The notes below the pieces were generated by a model that saw only the letters and a program-made list of their open reading frames with translations, ran no database searches and was not told the DNA's origin. Positions 10,649 through 20,570 of a stretch of DNA of 43,352 nt are shown here, piece after piece (position 1 is the stretch's first letter; every line of letters begins with the position of its first letter). The stretch is from Chara braunii (taxonomy: Eukaryota > Streptophyta > Charophyceae > Charales > Characeae): assembly GCA_003427395.1 (NCBI GenBank), contig BFEA01000383.1, positions 766,339 to 809,690 on the forward strand, read 5' to 3'. Made by a program: the position numbers and the translations under genes.

Positions 10649-12422
10649 GCAAGTCCTGGATGTGTTGCCATAGTTGCCACAGTTCGGGCAAGTACCCCTA
10701 GCAACTCGGTCCCTCCACAGGCATTCCTTGGTCGCCCTGACCCTTGGACCGGCCTACCTTCTGCTTCCCCGGCCCCCTAGCTTTCTCTTTGATAGGCGCC
10801 ACGACTCCCCAATCCGCTCTGTCTCATCCCCATAGTTTGGGAAGTCGTCAATCTCAATCGCCTGACCATCATGGTCAACGAACATGAGTTGGCCTGTCTT
10901 CTTCCAGTCCTGGGGAAGTCTCTTCTTCCTACCATCCCCCTGACCCTGATGAGCGGACCCAAGCTTAGCCTCTATGTCTAAGGCTTTCTTGTTGAACGTA
11001 GCGAAGCTATGGACATCAATGTTGGCCTAATCCACCAGTTTATTTTTGACATCTGTGGTCAGACATCTCAAATAATTTGTGAGGAGCACCTGTGGGTCGT
11101 AGCGCACACCACGTACTACGATCAAACGTTCTACGGCGTTTGTGACTTCGCGTACAGTCCGGTACCTTTTGGAACAGAGAATGTTAATCGCGTCAGTGGC
11201 CTTCTGAGCCCCTTGAGGGTCATGCCACCTATTGTACACAGTCCGTACGAAGTCTTCCAATGTCTGAGCCTGGGCCCAGGCATCGAAGCTCTGACCATAG
11301 CCCTAACCATCGAAGCTCTGACCATCGAAGCTGCTGCACTAACCCGTTTAACCATCGTGCCGCCGATCCTTCTAAAAAGGAGGCAGCGACTATAACTTCC
11401 TACTCTGGCCTTGTGAGCTTGTACCTCACATAGATAGGCACAGTCCTCACCCAGGTATCCACGTCCTCAGCCTTCTTCTTGTCTCCAGAGAAGGGCTTAG
11501 TACTCAGCAAGGGAATCTTGGGCATGTGTTGGATTTGCCCAAGGGATTGTTGCAATGGCTGCATAGCCATTGAGACAGGTTGCTGCGTGCTAACCTGAGC
11601 CTGTCCTTGCGATGGCACTGTAGCTGCCACCATCGTTAATGGTAAAAAAGAAGTATTGAGGACCGGACCACTAGCTGCTACTAAACCACCTGGCGGGGGC
11701 ATGCCAAACATAGGAGAAAAAGAGGGCCCTACCGGCGACCGCGTCACTGAGGGACCCGTAATCGAAAGGGGAGCTACAGCGTACTGAGGCTGCCTCATCA
11801 TTAGACGAGGAGCCTGCAGTGCAGCCATAATTCATTTTTGGCCTGCCACTAGTTCGGCCAGCACTTCCTATTGTACAACCTGCATTTCTGCCACGCAGAG
11901 GAGTGAGCTACACAGCGCCTGCATTGCAGGATCAAATGTTGACTCGTCTAGTGCCTCTAGTTTACCTAGCTCCTGCCTCCTGGCTCCTAATCTAGCTTTT
12001 CGCGTTAACGCTCTCTGTCTTCTCTTTGCTGCCTCTCTCAACTGCTGCTGTAGCTGATCGTGAAGAGCTTCTGCTTGGAGGAGCTCATAATCCTCCGACG
12101 TGAGTTGAGTCTGTTGGCTGACTTGCAAGACAGCAGTCTGACTAACGTAAACCTGAGAAACACTCTGACTGACCCATGACGAAGTGGCCTGGGACAAGGC
12201 CTATGACATGCTGGAGACGGTAGCCATCGCGGCCTCTAAGCTGGCTGCTTCTGACCTAACCCTCCTTAATGTCGCCCTCTCCCTAGCTTCCCTCCACAAC
12301 TTCCTTTCCTCTCCTGGAGCTAACTCTTCGAAAGTGATCGGACGACTGAGAGCAGTCCTACGTGTAACTCTAAGGGGTTCCACTAATCGTTCCTCCTCCT
12401 CACTGCAGCTTGCATCACTCAT
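10649..12422 (-). pseudogene. G2 gag with altered zinc knuckle
   Basis: Gag is spread over several frames: an N-terminal charged helical region (12422-12201 and 12197-11868, separated by a frame change near 12200), a Gln/Pro/Ala-rich linker and capsid start (11828-11400, ending IPLLSTKPFSGDKKKAEDVD plus TWVRTVPIYV), a capsid middle and end (~11398-11027, with LEDFVRTVYNRWHDPQGAQK), and a knuckle at 10690-10649. The knuckle reads CPNCGNYGNTSRTC: the zinc-binding His of CX2CX4HX4C is Asn. A small tandem duplication at about 11280-11335 disrupts the capsid frame. Retrotrans_gag similarity is by motif only. Confidence 0.7.
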
Positions 12423-13663
12423 GAGCTACAGTGTGTGTGTGATCTAAACTAGAATCCACACTGAATCCTACCTCGGCATGACACCCAACCGAGTATGATA
12501 TGGAACTACTTTCGGTCAGCCTGGAGAGAAATAGTCGAGTGGTCAATGACAACTAATGTCAGATCCTACAGGTAACACTAGTTCTATTTTTAGACTACTC
12601 TAATACAGAGTGCAATGCAGCATGAAAGGTGCTATCCTATCTGCAGTTGTCTGTCAGTTGTCAACAAGTCCGTAAAATAATAAAAAATAAAACAGTTTAC
12701 CTGTGGAGATGTATGCTGGATGGCAGTTTATCTAATTAGTACAACAGCGAACAGTTACAGGAATCACCCCTCTCCCTGTATCCTTCTTGAGTGGTCACTT
12801 CGTGTCAACGCCCTGAGCGTCTTGTTCAGCGGCATGTCTGAAGGTGTGCAAACCGGCCCACCCCTGTGCCCCAAGTCTACGCCGAACCTGCCAGCCCCTG
12901 CACGTTGTTTACCCTTGCATGCAATGAGCCTTACTTCCAGTTTGATTTGGCTGATCAAGAGGCAGTTTAAGGACAACCCCCAAGGTCGTTAGGAATTATT
13001 AGATTGCAGCCAGGGTTCAACACCGGAACCCGACATAAATGTTTATAGACGGTCTGATGAGCGTCTCTCAAAGGGTTGGCATGTCCTACATGACCTCTTT
13101 TACGCAGCAGCAGAACCAAGGACTTGCTGCAAAGCATGCATGTACTAGTCCCAGCGGGTTGGCATGGTGACTGTGACCCGAGTGCTTAGTCCAGGGCCCT
13201 TCAGAGGCTTCGTCCGTCTCCCACCAGCTTGGTGCCCAGGAAGAATGTCGACTCTCAAGGTTGAGCGCTCGCGACACCTCACATTGAGAGGACTCTCAAA
13301 ACAGAACTCACTGCCTCGCGGTAAGGAGTAACGAAGAGGGTAGATAAGGAAGAGAGCAACGTACCTCATAATGCTGCCCCCAACCACAGATTTCTCACCG
13401 GCAACCTGGTGTGCATTTATGATGACTGGTCTTTGCCTCGACACAACCAACAGCGAAATGTAGTTCCACCTCGGCTTAAATGCCACATCAGCGAGCTCTC
13501 ATCAACCAGCGTACACCCCTAATGTCACCACATAGCCTTCCTGGCACGCCTACACAACCCTGGGCCGCCAATCGTTCAATGCCCAAGCCTTATCACTGCC
13601 CCACACCTCATGCGAAGCACCGAACAGTTATTGCGAAGAACCAATGATGAGCAGTTAAAACCA
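12423..13663 (-). other. G2 leader between primer site and gag
   Basis: About 1.2 kb with no supported gene, placed as leader by position between gag and the primer site. Confidence 0.5.
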
Positions 13664-13675
13664 GCTCTGATACCA
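13664..13675 (-). other. G2 primer-binding site (exact iMet tRNA match)
   Basis: The minus strand reads TGGTATCAGAGC, identical to the standard plant initiator-Met primer site. It fixes G2's orientation and places its LTR just to the right. Confidence 0.85.
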
Positions 13676-14661
13676 AATCGCAAGGAAAATGAGCAATAGC
13701 GAGATGACAATGTCCAGAATGCACAATCACATTGAAGGCCAAATGCACCAATATAACACCAATGAAGAATCGTGACACTGAAAACCAATGTCAATGACAG
13801 CTTGCTCTCGCCACCACCAACACGAGTGTCCAGGCCCTATCTCCCTACTTGGCGCTCGGCGCCCAGCCTACTTCCTACACAGCTACCGTCTGCCTACTAA
13901 TTGACAATGCAACTGTTGACGTCAGCAGCCCACGAAGACCTTGAAGATGTCGCCCAATGCAGACCATCGCCAGTACCAGGTATGTGCCCTCACATCATCA
14001 TCATCATCATCCTTCTCTCTCTCCCTCGACTTACACCCACGTGTTCCCTCTGTACACCCGAAGACCACCTCTGCGCCTCACTGTAGTACAAGCCTCAGCC
14101 AGCTATGGAGGCTGGGCTATGGCGCTGCCCTCAGCAGCGCCCTGCTTCCTGCACGACCGCACGCGCGCAGCATCTTGCCCTTAGTGCACAGCAGCACGTG
14201 AGCCTTTGCTCCAGCAGCGCTGCTGCACAAACTGGCAAGTGCCTGAATGAGCCTCCAGGCGGCCTGGCTGGGCTGGGCCTCTGCCCAGAAGCTTCCCGTA
14301 GGCCCCAGGAGGCTGTGCCTCTGCTGCAGCTGCTGGGCCTCGTTCGGTTGGGCCTCCCAACCGTCTGTGTATGAAGCTGCGATTCTGGCCCAGGGCCTGC
14401 ATTTTCGAGAAGGCCTGGAAGGCCGTGGAATATCTGTGCTGCTCGGACAAGATTTGTTAGGCCGCCTTCACTTAGGGCAGGCACATCTGTATCAGGCCCC
14501 TTAGACCTGCCGAGGACCCAGATCCTCGCAGACCAATGTAGACTGTAAAATAGCACATACATATCGTCATAGAGAACTGCCTGGTGAACCGTAGGCAGAA
14601 AGGAAGAAAAGGACAACAAGCGGGAACATATACAAAAGGGTCAATTATCTGCAATTTGCAT
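13676..14661 (-). repeat. probable G2 LTR (part), ends unresolved
   Basis: By position this should be the 5' LTR of G2. It has no convincing gene, is rich in GGGCCT and CAGCAGC-type words, and carries GGCTATGGC near 14117. No clear TG...CA ends are seen, and G3 inserted at 14665, so the LTR may continue after 23057. Confidence 0.4.
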
Positions 14662-14665
14662 GTAT
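14662..14665 (+). repeat. target-site duplication GTAT (left) of G3
   Basis: GTAT directly precedes the G3 5' LTR and directly follows its 3' LTR at 23054-23057. Only four bases match. The solo LTR of the same family is also flanked by a 4-bp repeat, which supports a 4-bp duplication for this family. Confidence 0.65.
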
Positions 14666-15587
14666 TGAAACGGTATTCACCTGTTAGCAGTAGCGAATGC
14701 AGATCCCAGGGATTGATCCCTAGTCCTTACCTTACCTGTGTGCACTACCTGTGTCGACCACGAGAGTGGAACCCGTGACCTGTGTATTCGTAACAGTTGG
14801 TAGGCTGTCGTAGGGTCCGTAGGTTGTAGGGGTTCGATCTGTAGACCTGTCGGATAGAGGTCTAGAAGTCGTAGCTGTAGAATTTCTGAAAGGTCAAGGT
14901 CGTAGCTGCTACAGTGTCGAAGGGCCAAGTCCACAGACTTCCGGAAGGTCCAGAAGTGGCCCTTCAAACGTTGCTCACAGCAGACCAGAGGCAAATGGGC
15001 AAGTGGTGAGGTCCACCCATGCTGAGTCAGCGGTACCCAGTCCCAGTCTCACTTAGTTCAGTCAGCAAGTACCATGTGGGACTGTGTGCACTCAGGGCCC
15101 GGTGGAAAAGAGGCAGACCAGCCACAAACAGAAGTATAAATCAAGAGCAGTGTCCAGCCATTCATTCATTCCTGCGTGAGCCATGCGGAAGCGCTGCTTG
15201 AGCGACTTGTGCGAGGTGGTCTGCAGAGTGCCCGAAGACGAAGTGGGCAGAGTAGAGGTTGTGTACCCATAGCCAGCAGGGTTGAGCGGCCATAGCCGCC
15301 GTAGGTGGTAGGCGAGTGTAGTGTGTTTGTGTGTGTGATACAGTGTGCCGCATGTGGGATATCCAGGGTGATCCTGAGTTGCGTGTGTGTGAACAGCGGA
15401 GTTAAGCACAGTGACGAACAGAGAGTTGTACAGGCGCTGATGCGCCATAGCCTGTTGAAGCGACCATGCATCTGAACTGTGTTTCCGACTTCCATATCTC
15501 TGAGCTTTGAGTGGGCGCTGAGCGCCAGTGTGACTTGCCATCTGTTTGCGTGAATGCGAGGTGGAAAAGAAAGCGAGTCTGATTGCA
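14666..15587 (+). repeat. 5' LTR of G3 (922 bp)
   Basis: Starts TGAAACGGTATTCACC and ends GAGTCTGATTGCA, matching the 3' LTR over its whole length until both diverge at the same point (primer site here, GTAT there). It carries GCGGCCATAGCCGC at 15286-15299. Relative to the 3' LTR it lacks a ~32-bp tandem duplication and a ~10-bp insertion. Confidence 0.9.
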
Positions 15588-15588
15588 T

Positions 15589-15600
15589 TGGTATTGGAGC
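15589..15600 (+). other. G3 primer-binding site
   Basis: TGGTATTGGAGC, one base after the LTR, with two mismatches to the iMet site TGGTATCAGAGC. It may be a decayed iMet site or one for another tRNA. Confidence 0.65.
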
Positions 15601-15700
15601 TGGTACCCGCTATTCCACGCGCCATCGCCGTTGAAGGAGAAGTCCGCCATAGTTGATCTGCGGAGGAAGAACGACACCGCGCGCACCTGCAAAGAAGACA

Positions 15701-15704
<4 letters not shown>

Positions 15705-15781
<77 letters not shown>

Positions 15782-15782
15782 N

Positions 15783-15864
<82 letters not shown>

Positions 15865-15877
15865 AAGAGAGAGAGGA
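15705..15877 (+). repeat. (GA)n microsatellite
   Basis: About 170 bases of GA dinucleotides with one N at 15782 and slight degeneration at the right end. The N suggests the true length is unresolved. Confidence 0.9.
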
Positions 15878-16176
15878 GCGATACAAGATTGGTTGTGCAG
15901 TCCAACAAAGGACAAGTCTGCGGCCATAGCCGCCAAGCTCGGACACGGAGGGACAAAGGAGGAACAGTGGTAGAGAAGAAGAGAGACCGAGAGGAGTAAG
16001 GAAACCATAGCCGAGGAAAGTGAAGGGAGAGACAAAACAAAAACAAAAAAAACAAAAAAAAAAAGAGAAAGAGAGAAAGAAGAATAGCCGGGGTGGAAAA
16101 AGAAAAAGGCGAGTAGGGAAAAAGAAGAAGAAGGGTGGTGAGGAAGAAGAAGACGGCAGCCATAGCCGGGCGAAGT

Positions 16177-16299
16177 GTTGACCGGCGGAGTTGAACGGGG
16201 TTGATCAGGCGTTGACCGGAGTTGACCGGGAGTTCACCGGGGGTTGACCGCAGCGTTGACCAAGCATTGACCGGACCTGCTGACCGTCAGCTTGACCAA
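16177..16299 (+). repeat. minisatellite of GTTGACCGG units (W-box-like)
   Basis: About eleven degenerate units of 10-13 bp, most containing TTGACC. TTGAC(C/T) is the core bound by plant WRKY factors. It lies in the transcribed leader of G3. Confidence 0.7.
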
Positions 16300-16828
16300 G
16301 CTGGAGTTGGTATATTCTCGCCAAGCCTTCAGCCTATCCCCTCGCCCTACGGATGTGCACACACCCTGTGGTACTTGCTGAGTCTGTCTCTCTCTTCTTT
16401 CGGCATCGAGTCTCTTCTGTCCAGGTGTAGGAACTCTGTGTATGAAGGATAGGGCCTTGTTGACCAAACCCACACGGGCTGAGTAGGGCTAAAGACTGTG
16501 TCTGACGACTCGACTGTCCCGGGGGACACATACCCTCCCAAGGACTGGTGCTGACCGGCGGCCTGCTCGGTGTGGCACGGTAGGCCCAAAATCCGAGCTG
16601 TGGCCATGGATCCTGTCACAGCCCTCCTCCCGACTCCCTCCCATCCTTTATTCACTTTCTCATGTGGAGGAAGGAAACAGTTTATTGCAGTAGATATCTG
16701 GCGCCTGGCATGGGGCGAAGAGGTTTTGTCCGTGTCCCGAAACAACCTGCTCAGTTAATCCTCTGGACTCCAGAGCAATCAATGCTGGCAGGGTATTCTC
16801 CATTTCAGTTGGCATTTCACTCTGTATA

Positions 16829-16964
16829 TGGGACGCTGGACCCGCTTTCCAGCAGTTGATGCTCCCCACCAATAGATGGAGCCTCTCCCCCAGTGCTAGT
16901 GGTGTCTGCTCTTTTCAGCACCTCTAGCACTGGAGGGGGTTGTTTTTCAAAAAAAAAAAAAAAA
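16829..16964 (+). mobile_element. short poly(A)-ended retroelement 3' end inside G3 leader
   Basis: Bases 16829-16882 match the LINE 3' motif at 9457-9510 (GGACGCTGGACCCG and CACCAATAGATGGAGC). A third hairpin follows (AGTGCTAG 16892-16899 with CTAGCACT 16924-16931, extended by C/G runs) and then A16 (16949-16964). The 5' limit is unclear. It may be a truncated LINE or a SINE sharing the LINE tail. Confidence 0.6.
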
Positions 16965-17119
16965 CGGCCATAGTTTAGGTCTAGGCTAGTGACCCTAGTT
17001 GACAGAATCCTATGCGGATTATGTGGTCCCTAGATTGAGTCAGTTAGGTTGCGCCAGCCAGGGGGTAGAAGTCTACGTGGTGAGGAGTGGAACCATTGTT
17101 TAGTTGTGCGCCTGACACC

Positions 17120-18500
17120 ATGGTTGACACCCGCGGTGGGAAGAACACTACCCCGAACACCATCAGTCTGTTAGAGGCCAAGAAATGGCCCTCCATTCCA
17201 TCCGGACCGGGTTTAGAGAGTTTGCGTGCGACGTGATGACTCACGTCGGGACCAAAGTTAAGAAGTTGAAGGAAGGTGCAGAGAAATTATGTGCAGGCGC
17301 CATTGAGGGTGCCAAAGTAGTAGCCGCGTTAGAGAAAGGGTCGTACCCGCAAAGAGTCTGTTAAGCTCAAGTGTCCTGACTCTTATGGCGGGAAAAAGGA
17401 GGAGAATTTCGATAATTGGGAGGCTAGCGTCAAAAGTTATGTATATTTACAACATATTTTACCTGAGGAACAAGTCCTTGTAGCCTTCCATGCCCTGAAG
17501 GATGAAGCGGCTAGTTTTGCCAGGTCCCTCGCGCGAGCAGCCAATTGTGAAAACAACATGGTTGCATATTAAAATTACCCCCCTTCCTCACTTCTTCAAA
17601 CTCCTGAGAGAGAGGTTCGCTGACGTCACGAGAGGCATCAAGGTCTATGACAAGCTGCAAACGATCCACTCCAGGCAGTGGAAGAGTGCAAGAGCACTCA
17701 AGGCAGTGATGGATGACCTGGTAGCCATCCCAGACCACGGGGTCACTGAGACCCAGTTAGTCAACTTATTTTATCGTGCCATGCCAGAGCCCCTGCGAGG
17801 GCATTTCTTTGAAAAGACCCAACAGGCCAACATTACGTACGATGCGTCAAGTAGAGAAGTGGTCCTGTTCGAGACGAAATCCATGCCAATTTCCACTTTC
17901 TGGCACAAGGATTTGGATAAAGGGAAAAAGTGGAAAGGACATACCATCTCGGGTCAGGTTAGGGCCAAGGATCATCTGATCCTTACGTTAGATGAGGGTG
18001 GTACGGACGAAGTCCCCTACAGTCAGATTGAGTGGGGGCTAGAGGAGGATGATAGTAGTGTGGGTCAAGGGAGGACGTACAGGAGGAGGCCAGGGCCAAG
18101 GGGGCCGGGCCACGGGAGGTCGAGGTCCGGGCGCACAGGGGGTTGGCGGCCAAAGGAACCGCGAAGAGGGAGGTAGGGGTCAAGGTCCCCCGCCGAATCA
18201 TTCGGGTCCCAATCGATCCCCACAGCGGAGAGGTGGAGGATCACCTCAGAGGAGAGGAGTTTCGCACCCTGGTTGGCCACAGGGTTGGCCTTGGGAAGAT
18301 CTGGGCTTGGATCAGCGTGTGTGGCAACAGCGAATGGAGCAGGGGCAGTGCATTTACTGCGGTGACCCTGCCCATATCATTAAATATTGTCCGAAGTATA
18401 GGGAAGCCCGTTTCGCTGCCCAAGGGTCAAAATATTGTCCGAAGTATAGGGAAGCCCGTTTCCCTGCCCTTACCACTAGGCCATGTGGGGAAGTGTGCGC
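17120..18500 (+). pseudogene. gag of G3 (capsid and zinc knuckle), frameshifted
   Basis: Start ATG at 17120 (MVDTRGGKNTTPNTISLLEA). That frame runs off into stops, and the same register is open again near 17342-17571 (CPDSYGGKKEENFDNWEASV), a retrotrans_gag core. A frame change near 17560 leads to the capsid end (LLRERFADVTRGIKVYDKLQ) and a second near 18050 to a Gly/Arg-rich tail and the knuckle CIYCGDPAHIIKYC (18349-18390, CX2CX4HX4C intact). A 32-bp direct repeat (18382-18413 and 18430-18461) duplicates KYCPKYREARF in frame just after the knuckle. Gag and protease share one frame here. Confidence 0.85.
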
Positions 18501-18579
18501 ACACCACCAAAAAACTCCCACACCACATGAGTCTATGGCAGAGGTTGCAGGCCAGTGCCTAGATAGTTGTCCAGAGACT

Positions 18580-19365
18580 GTCTATGTTAGAGTCTCTCTA
18601 AGCACTTCCCTCACAGGTCTGGCAGAAGAGTTGAAAGAAAGGATGCCGGCCTGGGCCAAAATGAAGAAAGAGAGTAAGGGACAGTTAGTTTTAGTAGATT
18701 TAGAAGTTTTCAGGAGGAGAGTAGGGGCCCTTATAGATACAGGGGCTACTCGTAGTTATATCAGCCGTAGTGCGTTGAAGAAGCTCAGGCTAGGTCTGAA
18801 AGTCCAAAAATTGGAAGACCCTATAGTCAGTATCCTCACAGACAATCGCACGATGCGTGTCAAGGATTACGTAGAGGGAGTCCAGGCGTATCTTCGCCTA
18901 AAAAAGGATGGGAAGGTGGAGAAAGTTCTCCATTCCCTGACTCTCCCCGTAGAAGACAACCTCCCTTTCGATATAGTCCTAGGTATGGACTGGGGAGAGG
19001 CAGCAAGGGTCACACTCCACTTAAGAGAGCATGAGTGTAGGCTCTCTAGTCCGTCGGGCGAGGTCAAGACTGCCCGCCTGTTCCATGTGTCAGGGGTATA
19101 CAACTCCCTGGCACATTGCTGTCTAAGTGCTCCCACGTTCGCGCGATTAGTGAGAAAGGAGCAATTGGAGGAGCAGGTCTTCGTAGCCTACATGAGGCCT
19201 GTCACTGAGCCTAAAGAGGATAAGCCAATGGATCCAACCATTGCCAAGCTGCTGGAAGAGTTTAAGGATTTAGTAGAGCCGCCGACAGGAGTGGTGTCGC
19301 GGCCGATCCAGCACCGTATAGAGATAGAGCCTGACAGTAGGACTCCTAAGGGAGCAGTCTACGCA
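18580..19365 (+). pseudogene. G3 retropepsin and linker to RT
   Basis: The protease sits in the frame shared with the zinc knuckle. The active site is intact: GALIDTGATRSYISRSALKK with DTGA at 18736-18747, and the C-terminal ILG-type motif DIVLGMDWGEAARV near 18970. The linker FKDLVEPPTGVVSRPIQHRI follows. A deletion and frame change near 19360 break the join to RT. The domain could still fold, but Gag-Pol continuity is lost. Confidence 0.85.
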
Positions 19366-19370
19366 AGCAG

Positions 19371-20220
19371 TTGGATGAGCTTCTCGGAAAGGGTTGGATT
19401 AGGCCCAGTTCGTCTCCTTTTGGAGCACCAGTGTTATTTGTCCCCAAAAAGGAGGAAGAGTTACGTATGTGTATAGATTATAGGGGTCTGAATGCGATTA
19501 AAGTAAAGAATGTTGAGCAGCTGCCCATGATAGACGATCTCTTAGATCGAGTGCAGGGCTGCAAATATTTTTCGAAGATAGATTTGAAGTCCGGGTATCA
19601 TCAGATAGAGGTTCATCCTGATGACCAGTACAAGACTGCCTTCCAGACTAGATATGGGCATTATGAGTTCATAGTGATGCCCTTTGGGCTGACCGATGGG
19701 CCAGGCACATTTCAGCGTTGTATGAACGATGTGTTCAGGCCTTGGTTAGATAGATTTGTAGTTGTCTATTTAGATGATATATTAGTATTCAGTAAGACCC
19801 TCCAAGAGCATCAGGGTCATCTGAGGCAGGTCTTGGAGAAGTTGAGAGAGGCTAACTTCAAGATCAATGCGAAGAAGTGCGAGTGGGCCAAGACACAAGT
19901 TTTGTACAGGGCCATGTTTTAGATGGGGATGGGATTAAGCCCGAGGATAGCAAGATAGCGGCGATTCGAGATTGGTCGACGCCGCCCACATTGACAGAAT
20001 TGCAGTCGTTTTTAGGCCTAGCTAACTATTATAGAAAGTTTGTGAGAAAATTTTCTACTATCGCCGCTCCCCTTCGCAGGTTGCTAAAGAAAGAAGCGAT
20101 CTGGACATGGGGCAAAGATTGTACGTCCCCGCTTAAGAAGTCAAAGCGTGCGTTGATAGAGTACCCTATCCTCAAGGTAGCAGATTCGTCCTTGCCATTT
20201 ATAGGCGCCGTGTTGTAGTA
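19371..20220 (+). pseudogene. G3 reverse transcriptase
   Basis: The RT copies element RNA into cDNA in the particle. Visible: [19 protein letters not shown], motif A region [34 protein letters not shown], and motif [15 protein letters not shown] with the catalytic YLDD intact at 19767-19778. The first frame stops at 19922 (TAG), and the RT continues in another frame from 19877 ([39 protein letters not shown]). The polymerase core is well preserved; the frameshift near 19910 inactivates it. Confidence 0.9.
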
Positions 20221-20570
20221 GGACGACTGCAATGGCTATAGACCCGTAGAGTTCATGTCAGCGAGGATGCCCTCAGAGAAGGTAGCCACCACGACGTATG
20301 AGAGAAAACTCTACGCTCTCAGGCAGGCTTTAGAACATTGGAAGCATTACCTGCTTGGGAGGCACTTCAAAGTATATTCAGACCACGAGACTCTTAGGTG
20401 GCTGAAAACTCAGGCCAAGATGACACCTAAGGTAACTAGGTGGGCCCGCTGAAATAGACCAGTATGACTTTGAGCTCAAGCCTGTCAAAGGCAAGTACAA
20501 TGTAGTTGCGGATGCTCTAAGTAGGAGATCAGACTACTTTGGAGCTATAGTTCACTATCTGGATATAGGG
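20170..20570 (+). pseudogene. G3 RNase H, first catalytic Asp deleted
   Basis: RNase H removes the RNA strand after copying. The text reads ADSSLPFIGAVL and then stops at 20216-20218; gypsy RNase H has a TDAS segment before GAVL, so about eight residues including the first catalytic Asp are gone. The rest follows: FMSARMPSEKVATTTYERKL, YALRQALEHWKHYLLGRHFK, VYSDHETLRWL, and after another frame change EIDQYDFELKPVKGKYNVVA and DALSRR. Confidence 0.85.

Larger units (their letters stand above)
9604..13675 (-). mobile_element. Ty3/gypsy retrotransposon 'G2', 5' half
   Basis: Read on the minus strand: primer site (13675-13664), leader, gag (12422-~10640), protease (~10381-9859) and the first ~40 residues of RT (9725-9604), where the LINE interrupts. 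The rest of pol is expected beyond the LINE, outside the window to the left. The LTR should lie right of 13675, but its ends are not clear: the base next to the primer site does not give the usual CA. Multiple frameshifts, small deletions and active-site changes show an old copy. Confidence 0.75.
15601..17119 (+). other. G3 leader with repeats and a short inserted retroelement end
   Basis: No gene is supported over this 1.5 kb. In order it has a (GA)n tract, A-rich spacer, a TTGACC minisatellite (16177-16299), unassigned sequence to about 16830, and a poly(A)-ended retroelement fragment (to 16964). Arg-Glu repeat open frames on the (GA)n are compositional. Confidence 0.6.

Noticed and set aside
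13048-13080. Hammerhead ribozyme (CTGATGAG core)
   Set aside because: The second core strand should contain GAAA; here it reads CAAA, and stem II is poor. A similar CTGATGAG at about 26180 fails in the same way.
14131-14619. A 162-residue minus-strand open frame
   Set aside because: It lies in GC-rich LTR-like sequence with overlapping frames on both strands and no domain.
15092-16163. Long Ser-Leu or Arg-Glu repeat proteins on both strands
   Set aside because: They are translations of the (GA)n tract and have no domain.
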